DNA of 64,000 nt from JAFGCL01 sp964423835 (GTDB taxonomy: Bacteria > Chloroflexota > Dehalococcoidia > UBA2247 > RBG-13-53-26). The position numbers and the translations under genes were made by a program. The stretch lies in NCBI GenBank assembly GCA_964423835.1, contig CAYRGJ010000010.1:21578-85577 (forward strand). Reading direction: 5' to 3'. Numbering within the stretch: position 1 is the stretch's first letter; every line of letters starts with the position of its first letter. Shown here in pieces: positions 17,954-26,344 of the stretch. Below the pieces are notes generated by a model, which searched no databases, was not told the origin of the DNA, and saw only the letters and a program-made list of their open reading frames with translations.

Positions 17954-18312
17954 TCCTGCAGCCTCCTTATGGCCTCATCCACCGATATCTCACCACGTTC
18001 CAGCCCGTCCAGGACCTCTTCTCCCGGTGAGCCCTTCACGGTCTCCACCAGCTCCAGCCGCCGGGAGAGGCGGTTCAGCCGGTTCTTGACTGTGGGATAG
18101 CTTATGCCGAACATCTCCTCCATCCCCTTTATGGACCCGTGGGAACGGACGAAGGCCATGACAAACACCTGGTCCTCCGCCGACAGGCTGGCCAGCGGGG
18201 GCAGCAGGAAGCTGCCCTCGATGGCGATGCCGTCGTCCACCAGTCGCACCCGCTCCACCGTGACCGGCTTGCCCTGGGTCATCTTCAGCAGCTCCTGCCA
18301 TTCCTTTGCCAT
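17950..18312 (-). CDS. DUF2089 family protein (putative HTH regulator)
   Basis: 120 aa. DUF2089 proteins combine a helix-turn-helix with a short C-terminal SHOCT-like helix pair. Visible are LPPLASLSAEDQVFVMAFVRSHGSIKGMEEMFGISYPTVKNRLNRL, where the last part is a clear sigma-like HTH, and EVLDGLERGEISVDEAIRRLQE at the end. That end resembles the N-terminus of the SHOCT-like protein two genes later. The N-terminal zinc ribbon seen in some DUF2089 members is absent. Probably a transcription regulator of its own operon. Confidence 0.78.
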   Translation of the reverse strand: MAKEWQELLKMTQGKPVTVERVRLVDDGIAIEGSFLLPPLASLSAEDQVFVMAFVRSHGSIKGMEEMFGISYPTVKNRLNRLSRRLELVETVKGSPGEEVLDGLERGEISVDEAIRRLQE

Positions 18313-18330
18313 CTCGCCTGCCTTACATGT

Positions 18331-18390
18331 GATTTAAATCGAGAGTTGATTTTCTTAACCTAAGGTAGCACAACAAATTGATTTTGTCAA
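18331..18390 (-). promoter_or_regulatory. Promoter and palindrome upstream of DUF2089
   Basis: On the minus strand TTGACA (18390-18385), 17 bases and TACCTT (18367-18362). Downstream lie the palindrome GATTTAAATC (18331-18340) and two AAAATCAA direct repeats, possible binding sites for the DUF2089 product. Confidence 0.5.
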
Positions 18391-18439
18391 TACCATGGCG
18401 AAATGTCGTAGTCGCACCTTGCGATTCGGGCGCAAAAGC

Positions 18440-18468
18440 GGGCAGCCCGGCAGATCGCCGGGCTGCCC
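18440..18468 (-). terminator. Intrinsic terminator-like hairpin after the peroxiredoxin
   Basis: Perfect 12-base arms (GGGCAGCCCGGC and its complement) around a 5-base loop, followed on the minus strand by GCTTTTGC. It lies 65 bases after the peroxiredoxin stop. Confidence 0.65.
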
Positions 18469-18532
18469 GAAAAGGGCTGAAGGAACGCGCCGGGTGGCGC
18501 GGCCACTCAGGAAGTCCTACAGTCCCATCTGC

Positions 18533-19237
18533 CTAGGGTTTCCACTTCTCCCATACCCGGCCAACCAGCTCCGGCCCGGGCTTGAGGGTGACCTGCCCCG
18601 GCTGCCAGCCCGACGGGGTCACCTCTCCCGTGTTTCGCACGTGCTGGAAGGCCTTGATCTGCCGCACCAGCTCATCCGGGTTGCGCCCCACCTCCGGCGT
18701 CAGGGACTCCATGGCCCGGATGACGAAATCGGGGTCGATTATGAAGCGGCCGCGAATGTCCACGCCGGCGTCCTCATCGTAAACCCCGTATATCCGCCCG
18801 ATCTGCCCCCCGGCGTCCGACAGCATGGGGAAGGGCACGCCTCCCTTCACCATCTTGGTGAGCTCCTGCTCCTGCCAGATCTTGTGGACGAAACGGCTGT
18901 CGGTGCTCATGGCCAGAAACTCCACTCCCAGGGCCTTGAACTCCCCGTACTTGGCGGCGACCGCCGCCAGCTCGGTAGGTCAGACGAAGGTGAAGTCACC
19001 CGGATAGAAGCAGATGACGATCCATTCCCCCTTGTAGTCCGACAGCTTCACCGGCTTGAACCCGACACCCTCCACGAAAGCATTGGCCTCGAAATCGATG
19101 GCTTCCTTACCGACACGTGCCTGCACTCTCTTCTCCTCCTGTGAAGTCGTTGTCCCGCTGGCCGGGGCTGCCGCCGCGGCTGCCGGCAGAATTGGCCCGC
19201 GGGCAGGCTTGACGCATCCCTCTTTCATCTCTGCCAT
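18533..19237 (-). CDS. Selenocysteine-containing peroxiredoxin (PrxU, AhpC/Prx1-like)
   Basis: One 234-residue frame interrupted by a single UGA at 18982-18980, residue 86. It falls exactly at the peroxidatic position: FYPGDFTFV-U-PTELAAV, where AhpC/Prx enzymes have FVCPTEL. The remaining Prx features are intact on both sides (KLSDYKGEWIVICFYPGDF; GVEFLAMSTDSRFVHKIW; RGRFIIDPDFVIRAM). A hairpin with the expected bacterial SECIS geometry follows the UGA. The C-terminal resolving cysteine of 2-Cys enzymes (EVCPxxW) is Thr here (EVTPSGW), so this is a 1-Sec type reducing peroxides with an external reductant. An Ala-rich N-terminal extension of about 40 residues is unusual. Own promoter and terminator. 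Confidence 0.87.
18952..18982 (-). promoter_or_regulatory. UGA codon and SECIS-like hairpin
   Basis: On the minus strand, UGA is followed after 17 bases by GGCGGC-GGUC-GCCGCC plus one extra U-A pair, a 7-bp stem with apical loop GGUC. Bacterial SECIS elements need a stem just downstream of UGA with a G in the first loop positions; the E. coli fdhF loop also contains GGUC. Confidence 0.75.
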
Positions 19238-19319
19238 AGCACCTCCTCTTCTCGATCTGAAATGCAGCTAACAGGAATGGTTGGCGCGTGTGGGGGTATC
19301 GGAGTGGTGGGTAACTCCG

Positions 19320-19348
19320 AACATACCATCGGCTTCCCCGGCTGTCAA
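19320..19348 (-). promoter_or_regulatory. Promoter of the selenoperoxiredoxin gene
   Basis: TTGACA (19348-19343), 17 bases, TATGTT (19325-19320) on the minus strand, about 80 bases before the ATG. It separates this gene from the upstream redox cluster. Confidence 0.6.
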
Positions 19349-19394
19349 TGGGGGTCCGGGCAGTCTGAGCGGCCCCAGGGGGGTCCCGGGAGGT

Positions 19395-19919
19395 CTACCC
19401 CTGCGTCTTCCAGGCCGGCGTGGCCGCATACTGCGGTGTGCCCCGCAGGGTCACCTTCAGGCTCGGGGTCTCGTTCCGGTCCCAGTTTTCCTGGAAGATC
19501 TGGTTGCAGGCGATGGACCTGATCTTCCATTGGCCGTCCCGCTTGACGTACTCGTCCTGGTAGATGCCGGCGATGCGCTGGCCGCGATTGTGCTTCCGGT
19601 CGATGAGGTAGTTGTACAGCCCCCAGGTGCCCCTGGCCGTCGTCTCTCCGGTAATCTCGATCTCCGGATGATGGCCGTGGTGCATCCCGATCAGGGCGTC
19701 GGTCATCCCCGCCCTGAAGAACGCCAGCAATGCCTCCTTGCCCTCGAACTTGAACTCCCCGTTGAAGTACTGGGCCGAGATATCCTCCGCGAAGCACTCG
19801 GCCATTTCGTCCCAGAGCCGGCCGTCCAGGCACCGGAAGTACTTGTTCCGCAGCCTCCTGATGGCCTCGATGTCCTCCAGGACCCTGACTCGCTGTTTCA
19901 GCTCCTCCAGCTCGCTCAT
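19395..19919 (-). CDS. SnoaL-fold dehydratase, BaiE-like
   Basis: 174 aa of the NTF2/SnoaL fold. It closely follows the pattern of bile-acid 7-alpha-dehydratase BaiE: DIEAIRRLRNKYFRCLDGRLWDE, then GMHHGHHPEIEI and TARGTWGLYNYLI. The catalytic Tyr, Asp and His of BaiE (Tyr30, Asp35, His83) have counterparts at Tyr27, Asp32 and His80 with a constant offset of three. ATG at 19919 has GGGGAGG upstream. It ends an operon with flavoproteins and an Fe-S reductase, so a dehydration step on a cyclic or steroid-like substrate is a reasonable inference. Confidence 0.72.
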   Translation of the reverse strand: MSELEELKQRVRVLEDIEAIRRLRNKYFRCLDGRLWDEMAECFAEDISAQYFNGEFKFEGKEALLAFFRAGMTDALIGMHHGHHPEIEITGETTARGTWGLYNYLIDRKHNRGQRIAGIYQDEYVKRDGQWKIRSIACNQIFQENWDRNETPSLKVTLRGTPQYAATPAWKTQG

Positions 19920-19932
19920 GTCGACCTCCCCT

Positions 19933-21174
19933 TCATTTCTCAACCCGCGGCTGTGGCCGGCCTCCACACGGTGTGCAGCCGTCCAGTATCTCGGCTATGT
20001 CTTTCACCACTATTCTGTCGTCCAGGCCCTCGCTCTTCACCGCGTCCTCCAGCATCATCAGGCACACCGGGCAGGCCACGGCCAGGACACCGGCGCCGGC
20101 GTCGGCCGCCTCCCTAATCCTGGCGTTGCTGGCCTGCTCCTTTCCCCTGGCGGAGATGCCGGTGTAGAAGTTGGCCCCGCCTCCGCCGCAGCAGAATGCG
20201 GTGTTACGGCTCCTCTCCATCTCCACCAGCTCGATCCCGGGGATAGAGCGCAGGATCTCCCGGGGGGCATCGTACTCGCTGTTATGCCGGCCCAGGAAGC
20301 AGGGGTCATGGTAGGTGACCGTGGCCCTCAGATCCCCCGGAAGGGGCAAGATCCCCGACCGGACAAGGTCACGCAGAAGCTGCGTGTAGTGCAGCACCTC
20401 GAAATCCGCCTGGTAGTCGTTCTTCATGGTGTTGTAGGAGTGGGGCGAGAGAGTCACGATCTTCTTCACCCCCAGCTGCTTGAACCTCTCGATGTTCCGG
20501 TCGCGCTGCCTCTCGAAGAGCCCCTGTTCACCCAGCAGCCGTACCTCGTTCCCGTCACACTCCTCTTCTTCCCCGAGGATGCCGAACGACACCCCGGCCT
20601 TGAGCAGCAGGCTGCCCAGGGCCCGGGCGGCGCCCCGGCTTCGGGTGTCGTACGAGCCGACGCAGCCGACGTAATAGAGGTACTCGGCGCCCTCCTGGAA
20701 CCGCCTGACGGGCAGCCCGTGCGCCCAGGCGCCCCGCGTTTCCCTGGCCTCCCGGAACGCGTTTCCGTAGAGATAGACGTTCTCCAGGAACTGGCCCACT
20801 TTCCCGGGCAGGCCCAGCTGCCTGTCAACCACGTCCTCCCTGGCCTGTCTGTATATGTTCAACAGCTCCGTCCGGAACTCGAAGCGGCAGGCCTCGACGC
20901 AGTTCCCGCACATGGTGCACGAATAGAGGATCTCGGAGAGGTGCTCCGTCCACCCGATGGTCCCGGTCACCAGGGCGGCCCTGATCAGCCAGTTCAGCCC
21001 GCCGGGGGAGTACGTCTCAAGGCGGAAGCGGTGGTACATGGGGCAATTGAAGCCCACGGAGGAGTAGTCGTAAGTCAGCTTGCAGAAACCGCACCGGAAG
21101 CACCGGTGCACCAGGCTCTTGTAGTCTGCTGGCGCCGTCTGGGCCGTCTCACTCATCTCGCTCATCTCACTCAT
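19933..21174 (-). CDS. (Fe-S)-binding protein of the GlpC/HdrD/LutA type with CCG domains
   Basis: 413 aa. The N-terminal half has two 4Fe-4S motifs (CFRCGFCKLTYD with a later CP, and CTMCGNCVEACRF). The C-terminal half has CCG-type cysteine domains: YYVGCVGSYD, then YHDPCFLGR, FCCGGGGANF and ACPVCLMML. Such proteins pass electrons from a flavoprotein dehydrogenase to quinones or to disulfide reductases. The start is a short direct repeat (MSEMSEMSE). It begins two bases after the GlcD-like gene ends, the usual GlcD-GlcF pairing. Confidence 0.85.
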   Translation of the reverse strand: MSEMSEMSETAQTAPADYKSLVHRCFRCGFCKLTYDYSSVGFNCPMYHRFRLETYSPGGLNWLIRAALVTGTIGWTEHLSEILYSCTMCGNCVEACRFEFRTELLNIYRQAREDVVDRQLGLPGKVGQFLENVYLYGNAFREARETRGAWAHGLPVRRFQEGAEYLYYVGCVGSYDTRSRGAARALGSLLLKAGVSFGILGEEEECDGNEVRLLGEQGLFERQRDRNIERFKQLGVKKIVTLSPHSYNTMKNDYQADFEVLHYTQLLRDLVRSGILPLPGDLRATVTYHDPCFLGRHNSEYDAPREILRSIPGIELVEMERSRNTAFCCGGGGANFYTGISARGKEQASNARIREAADAGAGVLAVACPVCLMMLEDAVKSEGLDDRIVVKDIAEILDGCTPCGGRPQPRVEK

Positions 21175-21175
21175 C

Positions 21176-22567
21176 TCATTTGCCCCAGTTCCCCGGGTTC
21201 ATGATGCCGTTGGGGTCCAGGGCCCTCCATATCCTCTTCATGAGGTCGTGCGTGCTGGGCTGCATCCGCTGCACGATCCGGGCCTGGGCTTCGGTCTCTG
21301 CCTTCCAGGGAATCCCCCCCATTTCCAGGACGGCTTCGTTCGTCTCCCTCATGGCCCGTCTCACCCGTTCAACTGTCTCCTCTTCAGCCCGGTTGAAGGG
21401 GTAGACGAAACCGAACATGCAGCTGTGGCAGTAGCCCAGGATCTGGACCCCGGGGAGGAAGTTCAGCCCCTGCCGGGAAGCGATCCGGGTCCCTGTCGCC
21501 CAGGCCTCGGGGATCTTGTCCACGGGGAGAATGGCCCCGCAGTACCGGTAGCCGCCGCCCTTCTGGAAGTCGGCTGCCAGCGCCGGGCTGACGTACGGCG
21601 GCTTCTCCACGAACCGGCTCTTGATCAGGTCCGGCACCGGGTAGACGAACCGGACCTGGCGCTCACCGGCTCCGGAGGACTCGACCGCGATTCTCTGCAG
21701 CAGGGCCCTCTTGTAGGCGATCTCCTCGTGCAGGTCACCGGTGATGCTGGCATTCACATACTGGCGCGACCTGCCGTCGGCCGATGCGATGCCAACGACG
21801 AAGAGGTTGTCCACCATGTCCGTGTGGGTAACCTGGAGGAGCAGCTCGGGCAGCACCCCCACGTCCTTCACGGTGTAGCCTATGACGTCCAGAATGCGCC
21901 TCTTGGGGAACAGCTTCAGGGACAGACTGGTGATGATACCTGTAGTGCCGTTCCAACCGCAGAAGAGCCCGGACAGGTCCGGCAGAGGGCCCTTGCAGAA
22001 TGGCCACGGCGAAACGCAGCCGGCCCCGATCGCGCAGACTTCGCCAGTAGGCAGGACGACCTCCATCCCGTTGACGTGATGGGCATTGTTGCCGTACCGG
22101 AGAGACAGGTAGCCGTGTCCGCGTATCACCATGTTCCCGACCACGGTAGCCATGGGTGGCGCTTCCGGCCGGGAGTGCTCCAGGTCGGGGCAGTTCTTCT
22201 CCAGGTAAGAGCCCAGCCTGCCCTGGGTGACTCCGGCCTCGATCACCACGTACCGGCGGGGCCGGTTCAGCTCCAGGATGCGGTCCATCCTCTTCATGTC
22301 CAGCACTATGCCGCCACCAGCCGGCAGGCCGAGCCCGTTCAAGGTCAGGTTGGCGCCCATCGGGGTGATGGGCACGCGGTGCTGGTTGGCCAGCAGGACC
22401 ACCCTCTGCACCTGCTCTACGGTCGCGGGCACGACGACGTAGTCTACTCTTCGAGGGCCTTCCGTTCCGGAGTCAACAGAGTAGATGAACAGGTCCTCCG
22501 GGCGGTTCGAGGCGTAGTCCTGGCCGACGATATCGATCAGTGAGCGGTGTATCGCATCATCACTCAT
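21176..22567 (-). CDS. FAD-linked oxidase, GlcD / D-lactate dehydrogenase family
   Basis: 463 aa. FAD_binding_4 domain in the first half: VVVPATVEQVQRVVLLANQHRVPITPMGANLTLNGLGLPAGGGIVLDMKRMDRI. The C-terminal FAD-oxidase domain ends with ARIVQRMQPSTHDLMKRIWRALDPNGIMNPGNWGK, the classical DPNGIMNPG motif. These enzymes oxidise hydroxyacids or alcohols such as glycolate, lactate or 4-cresol. The partner is the Fe-S protein directly downstream. The substrate is unknown; the neighbours suggest an alicyclic or steroid-like hydroxy compound. Confidence 0.86.
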   Translation of the reverse strand: MSDDAIHRSLIDIVGQDYASNRPEDLFIYSVDSGTEGPRRVDYVVVPATVEQVQRVVLLANQHRVPITPMGANLTLNGLGLPAGGGIVLDMKRMDRILELNRPRRYVVIEAGVTQGRLGSYLEKNCPDLEHSRPEAPPMATVVGNMVIRGHGYLSLRYGNNAHHVNGMEVVLPTGEVCAIGAGCVSPWPFCKGPLPDLSGLFCGWNGTTGIITSLSLKLFPKRRILDVIGYTVKDVGVLPELLLQVTHTDMVDNLFVVGIASADGRSRQYVNASITGDLHEEIAYKRALLQRIAVESSGAGERQVRFVYPVPDLIKSRFVEKPPYVSPALAADFQKGGGYRYCGAILPVDKIPEAWATGTRIASRQGLNFLPGVQILGYCHSCMFGFVYPFNRAEEETVERVRRAMRETNEAVLEMGGIPWKAETEAQARIVQRMQPSTHDLMKRIWRALDPNGIMNPGNWGK

Positions 22568-22657
22568 GGTCTCCCTGGCTCCTCTCTGGCGCCTACAAGG
22601 GTATCATGGCCGCCCCGGCAGGGGCACTGGTTCTGCAAATGGCCTCATTCGCTGTGC

Positions 22658-24640
22658 TCAGATCCGGCCCCCAACATCGTAGCCATCTGCGATGGCCGCC
22701 AGGATGGTGCCCCGGTCCTCGGCGGCGACTCGCCTGGCGTCCCCTGCAGAGTGTACTTCGATGCCCATGCCCTCTGCTATCCCCGCCAGGTGCGCATCGG
22801 GAACCCGGTGGCTGGCCAGCACAACCGTGTCGACTTCGACCTGGTCTTCCTTTCCATCACCGTCGATTATGCGCACGTCATCGACCGGGCGGATCCTGAT
22901 CTGCCGCACGCCGCGGTAGACCCGCAGTCTCTTCTCCATCGCTACCCTCTGCAGGAGGTAGAGCCTGTCGGCCGTGGCCATCTTCATGGCCAGGCGGCTC
23001 TCCTGCCCGGCAACGATGACCCTGGCGCCGCTCTGGGACAGGTAGTCCGCCACCTGGAGGCCGATCTGATCGCCGCCCACCACCAGGATGTTATCCCCTG
23101 CCGGCCTCTGTTCCTCCAGGAGCTCATCTACCGTGATGACCTGGATGTCCTTGATGTTCTCCAGGCCGGTCATGAAGCCGAGGGGCACTTCCGGCAGGGA
23201 CCCTGTGGCTGCCACCAGCACGTCGGGCCGGACCTGGCCCAGCAGGCGCTGATCCACCAGCGTGTTCAGCCGGATCTCGACGCCCAGCTGGTGCAGCTGA
23301 CTCTCATACCAGGGGAGGATGTCCGTGATCTCGCGCCTCCTGGGCATCATGCCGGCCCATCTCAGCTGGCCGCCTATCCGGCCTTTGCCCTCGCACAGCA
23401 TCACCTTGTGCCCGGCCAAGGCCGCCTGCCGTGCTGCCTCCAGACCCGCACAGCCCGCCCCGGCCACCAGGACTCCTTTGGGGTTAGCGGCCTTCTCCCC
23501 CTGGACCTCTGCCACGGCATACTCCCTGCCTGCCCTGGGATTGACCGCGCAGCTCACCTCCCCGCCCGGCCGGTCGAAGGCGCCGATACAGCCCTTGCAC
23601 TCTGCTATGCAGGGCCTGATTTCAGCCAGCTGGCCTCGTCTGGCCTTGTCGATGAACATGGGGTCCGCTATGTGGGCCCGGCCCATGGCCACCAGGTCCG
23701 CTCTGCCGCGCCGCACTATGTCATCGGCCATCCCCGGGTCCTTGATTCGCACCACGGCCATGACCGGGAGGGAGGTATGCCGCTTGACCTCCTCGGCCAG
23801 GTGAAGATAGGCCCCCTGCTCCTCGTACATTGAGGGCACGAACCAGCGCCGGCCGCCAACCACACCGCCGGAGATGTGCAGGCACCTGACCCCCGCAGCC
23901 TCCAGGATGGGCGCCAGATGGCAGGCGTCAGGCAGTGTCCACCCAGCCTCGGGCAGGAAGTCGTCCCCGTTCAGCTTCACTCCCACCGGGACCAGGCTGC
24001 CTGCCGCTCCCCGCACCTCTTGTACCACCTCCAGGAGGAACCTGGCCCTGTTCTCCAGGGTGCCACCGTATTCGTCGGCCCTCCTGTTGTAGTAGGGGAT
24101 GAGGAATTGACTCAGGAGGTAGTCGAAGGCGGCATTGATCTCCAGGTAGTCGAAGCCGGCCTCAACACACAACCTGGCGGCCGGGCCGAAACCACCAACG
24201 ATCTCCCGGATTTCTTCTCCGGTCATGGCCCTCCCCACCCCATTACGGCCCGCCGCCATCGGCGGGACATGTGACGGGCCCACCATCACTCCGGAGCTGT
24301 CCATCCCGACGGGCTGTGTCAGCTGAATGCCGATCTTCACGCTATGCCGGTGCACGGCATCTGCCAGCTCCCTCAGGCCGGGGAGGACCTTCTCGCTCCA
24401 GAGGAACATCCTCCGCGGGCCGGGCCCGCCCAGCCCCGCCGGATGCACCATGGCGCTGGAGACGACGATCATGCCCGGACGGCCCCTTGCCCTTTCGGCA
24501 TAGAAGGAGACAAGCTGCCGGGTCGGGCAGCCCTCGTCGTCGACGCCGAAGCCCAGGGTCATGCCCGGCATGACGGCCCGGTTCTCGATCTCGAGCGTGC
24601 CTATTCTGACCGGGCTGAAGAGGTGCCTCAAGCCTGCCAT
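22658..24640 (-). CDS. NADH:flavin oxidoreductase, BaiCD / 2,4-dienoyl-CoA reductase (FadH) type
   Basis: 660 aa. Residues 1-340 are an Old Yellow Enzyme TIM barrel (FSPVRIGTLEIENRAVMPGM, DYLEINAAFDYLLSQFL). A cysteine cluster follows (CIAECKGCIGAF and SCAVNP) for a 4Fe-4S centre. The rest is an FAD/NAD module (VLVAGAGCAGLEAARQAALAGHKVMLCE). This architecture is shared by FadH, trimethylamine dehydrogenase and BaiCD, the steroid 4-desaturase. ATG at 24640 follows AGGAGG; longer in-frame starts lack homology. A BaiE-like gene lies in the same cluster. Confidence 0.85.
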   Translation of the reverse strand: MAGLRHLFSPVRIGTLEIENRAVMPGMTLGFGVDDEGCPTRQLVSFYAERARGRPGMIVVSSAMVHPAGLGGPGPRRMFLWSEKVLPGLRELADAVHRHSVKIGIQLTQPVGMDSSGVMVGPSHVPPMAAGRNGVGRAMTGEEIREIVGGFGPAARLCVEAGFDYLEINAAFDYLLSQFLIPYYNRRADEYGGTLENRARFLLEVVQEVRGAAGSLVPVGVKLNGDDFLPEAGWTLPDACHLAPILEAAGVRCLHISGGVVGGRRWFVPSMYEEQGAYLHLAEEVKRHTSLPVMAVVRIKDPGMADDIVRRGRADLVAMGRAHIADPMFIDKARRGQLAEIRPCIAECKGCIGAFDRPGGEVSCAVNPRAGREYAVAEVQGEKAANPKGVLVAGAGCAGLEAARQAALAGHKVMLCEGKGRIGGQLRWAGMMPRRREITDILPWYESQLHQLGVEIRLNTLVDQRLLGQVRPDVLVAATGSLPEVPLGFMTGLENIKDIQVITVDELLEEQRPAGDNILVVGGDQIGLQVADYLSQSGARVIVAGQESRLAMKMATADRLYLLQRVAMEKRLRVYRGVRQIRIRPVDDVRIIDGDGKEDQVEVDTVVLASHRVPDAHLAGIAEGMGIEVHSAGDARRVAAEDRGTILAAIADGYDVGGRI

Positions 24641-24723
24641 TTGCCTCCTGCCGGCCCAGGCGCAAGAGCTGCCCTCAGCAAATGGTACCACGCTCTCCCG
24701 CCATCCAGGCAGCATATGATTGG

Positions 24724-26127
24724 CTAGGAAGCGGGGCCCGCCGTCTTGACGCCCTGGCCGCCAAGCCTCTCGAGGAGCCGCGGGGCAAACCACTTGGTCA
24801 GGGTTACCAGCGTCAGCACAGGCGGCCGGGAGGGCGCGCCCGGTAGAGAGCTGATGTCGCAGACAAAGCAGTTCTTGATGGGTGTCTCCAGGTTCTTGTC
24901 AACCACCACCCCCATGGGGCAGGTGCCGCCGGGGTGGCCGAAGCTCATACCGCCCTTGACGTGGCTGAACCCGGCATGCTTGATGGTGCGGCGGTCGCAG
25001 CCCATGGCCAGCAGTATCTTCTCGTTGACGAAGCGGCAGTGGTTCATCTTGTCCTCATCGGCCAGGGTGAGGGTCTTGGAGACGCGGCCGGTGTAGGTGA
25101 CTCGTCCCACCCCTTCGTCGTGGATCTTGTTCATGATGCTCACCATGCGGGGATACGCCTTGTAGACCTTCCAGAACCCGCTCAGCCCGGATCCCATCAC
25201 CTGGTACGCGGACCAGAAGAAGCGAGACCAGGTGATATTGCTGGAGTACATGCATCCGTTCTTGTCATCCATGTAGGCTATGGAAGTCCCGTGCTCATAG
25301 AAAGGGCTCTTCAGGCCCCCGGCAGGCAGGAGGCCGGTGGATCCGAAGCTGGGATCGCCGAACAGCCTGAGCCCGGCGCCCCTCACCCCCGACCTGGTCA
25401 GGATGCCGGCTGATCCTATGCCCCCGGCCGTGCTGACCACCGCCTGACCGCGAATCTCGTAGTAGTGGCCATCCCTGACGTCCCTGGCGATGACCCCGGC
25501 TGCCGCCCCATTCTCGATGATGACGCTCCTGACGTCGGTGTAGGCCTGCAGCCTGGCCCCGTGCTCCACGGCCTCCTGGGCGGCGTAGTACCCCATCCAC
25601 TTGGCGCCCCTCTTGCAGCCGAACGAGGCCGTCTTGCAGCCATATTCGCACTTGTCGAAGTTGATGTGCCTGTAGGCGACCTGGAAGGGGAGGCCGATGG
25701 AGTTGGTCACCTCCAGCATGCGCCTGGTGGTGGGGCCGAGGAACTCGTCGGGTGTCCTGGAGACCCAGGTCTCCTTCTTCGCCTCATCCAGGTGCGGCCT
25801 GAGGTCTATCCCGGCCTCGTCGAAGGGCTCAAGCTGCGGCATACCCGCAATGCCGGCGTAGAGGTATGATCCCCCGCCAACGCCTGTGCCGAGCACCACT
25901 CCGTGGCCCTCGAGCGTTTGCTGCCAAATGTTGGGGAACCTGGCCCTGATCATGTGCTCCCCGTTGAGCATCCCCATCATGGTGCCGATGCCTTTGAGGC
26001 TGTTGCCGCCCTTCTCGATTAGGATCACCTTCTTGCCCGCCTTTGCCAGGTCCTTGGCCAGAACGCAGCCGCACGGGCCGGCTCCGGCTATGATCACGTC
26101 GAATCCCTCAAGTCTCTTGACTGCCAT
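24724..26127 (-). CDS. GMC-type flavin oxidoreductase
   Basis: 467 aa. The N-terminal dinucleotide fold is FDVIIAGAGPCGCVLAKDLAKAGKKVILIEKGG, followed by the FAD-contacting GTGVGGGSYLYAG. The C-terminal GMC domain has HPGGTCPMG with the conserved active-site region and FVCDISSLPGAPSRPPVLT. GMC enzymes oxidise alcohols or sterols. A group of cysteines (CEYGCKTASFGC) is unusual and may bind a cluster. ATG at 26127 follows GGGGAGG. First gene of the redox cluster, divergent from a MarR regulator. Confidence 0.83.
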   Translation of the reverse strand: MAVKRLEGFDVIIAGAGPCGCVLAKDLAKAGKKVILIEKGGNSLKGIGTMMGMLNGEHMIRARFPNIWQQTLEGHGVVLGTGVGGGSYLYAGIAGMPQLEPFDEAGIDLRPHLDEAKKETWVSRTPDEFLGPTTRRMLEVTNSIGLPFQVAYRHINFDKCEYGCKTASFGCKRGAKWMGYYAAQEAVEHGARLQAYTDVRSVIIENGAAAGVIARDVRDGHYYEIRGQAVVSTAGGIGSAGILTRSGVRGAGLRLFGDPSFGSTGLLPAGGLKSPFYEHGTSIAYMDDKNGCMYSSNITWSRFFWSAYQVMGSGLSGFWKVYKAYPRMVSIMNKIHDEGVGRVTYTGRVSKTLTLADEDKMNHCRFVNEKILLAMGCDRRTIKHAGFSHVKGGMSFGHPGGTCPMGVVVDKNLETPIKNCFVCDISSLPGAPSRPPVLTLVTLTKWFAPRLLERLGGQGVKTAGPAS

Positions 26128-26145
26128 CGGGCCTCCCCAGTATTA

Positions 26146-26157
26146 TTAGCCTACTAA
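26146..26157. promoter_or_regulatory. Possible MarR-type operator
   Basis: TTAG-CCTA-CTAA is an imperfect 12-base palindrome just upstream of the GMC gene in the gap shared with the divergent MarR gene. The rest of this 217-base gap shows no other clear signal. Confidence 0.3.
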
Positions 26158-26344
26158 CCATTTTTGAGCACAGTGTAGGGCCTTTTGAGGGTTCTGTCAA
26201 CGGCTCCGGGCGGGGTGGTGGCCACTCCGCGGCGCTCAGCAGGGCCGCCGGAGCCGGACCATGTGTCTCCGTGCGGCCCGTTCCCGGTGCTATACTGGCC
26301 CGTGACGGTCTGACCAGCTCGGACTGCGAGCACTCAAGTCGAAG

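Noticed and set aside
18980..19237. Treating the peroxiredoxin as two separate short genes or as a nonsense-mutated pseudogene
   Set aside because: The stop is UGA at the exact catalytic position, the frame and conservation continue, and a SECIS-like hairpin follows; selenocysteine explains it better.
22658..24793. A 711-aa start for the BaiCD-like protein
   Set aside because: The extra N-terminal residues have no homology and ATG 24640 has AGGAGG upstream.
19738..25413. Several long plus-strand frames opposite the redox cluster
   Set aside because: All are mirror frames in high-GC coding DNA, opposite clear GlcD, Fe-S, BaiCD and GMC genes.
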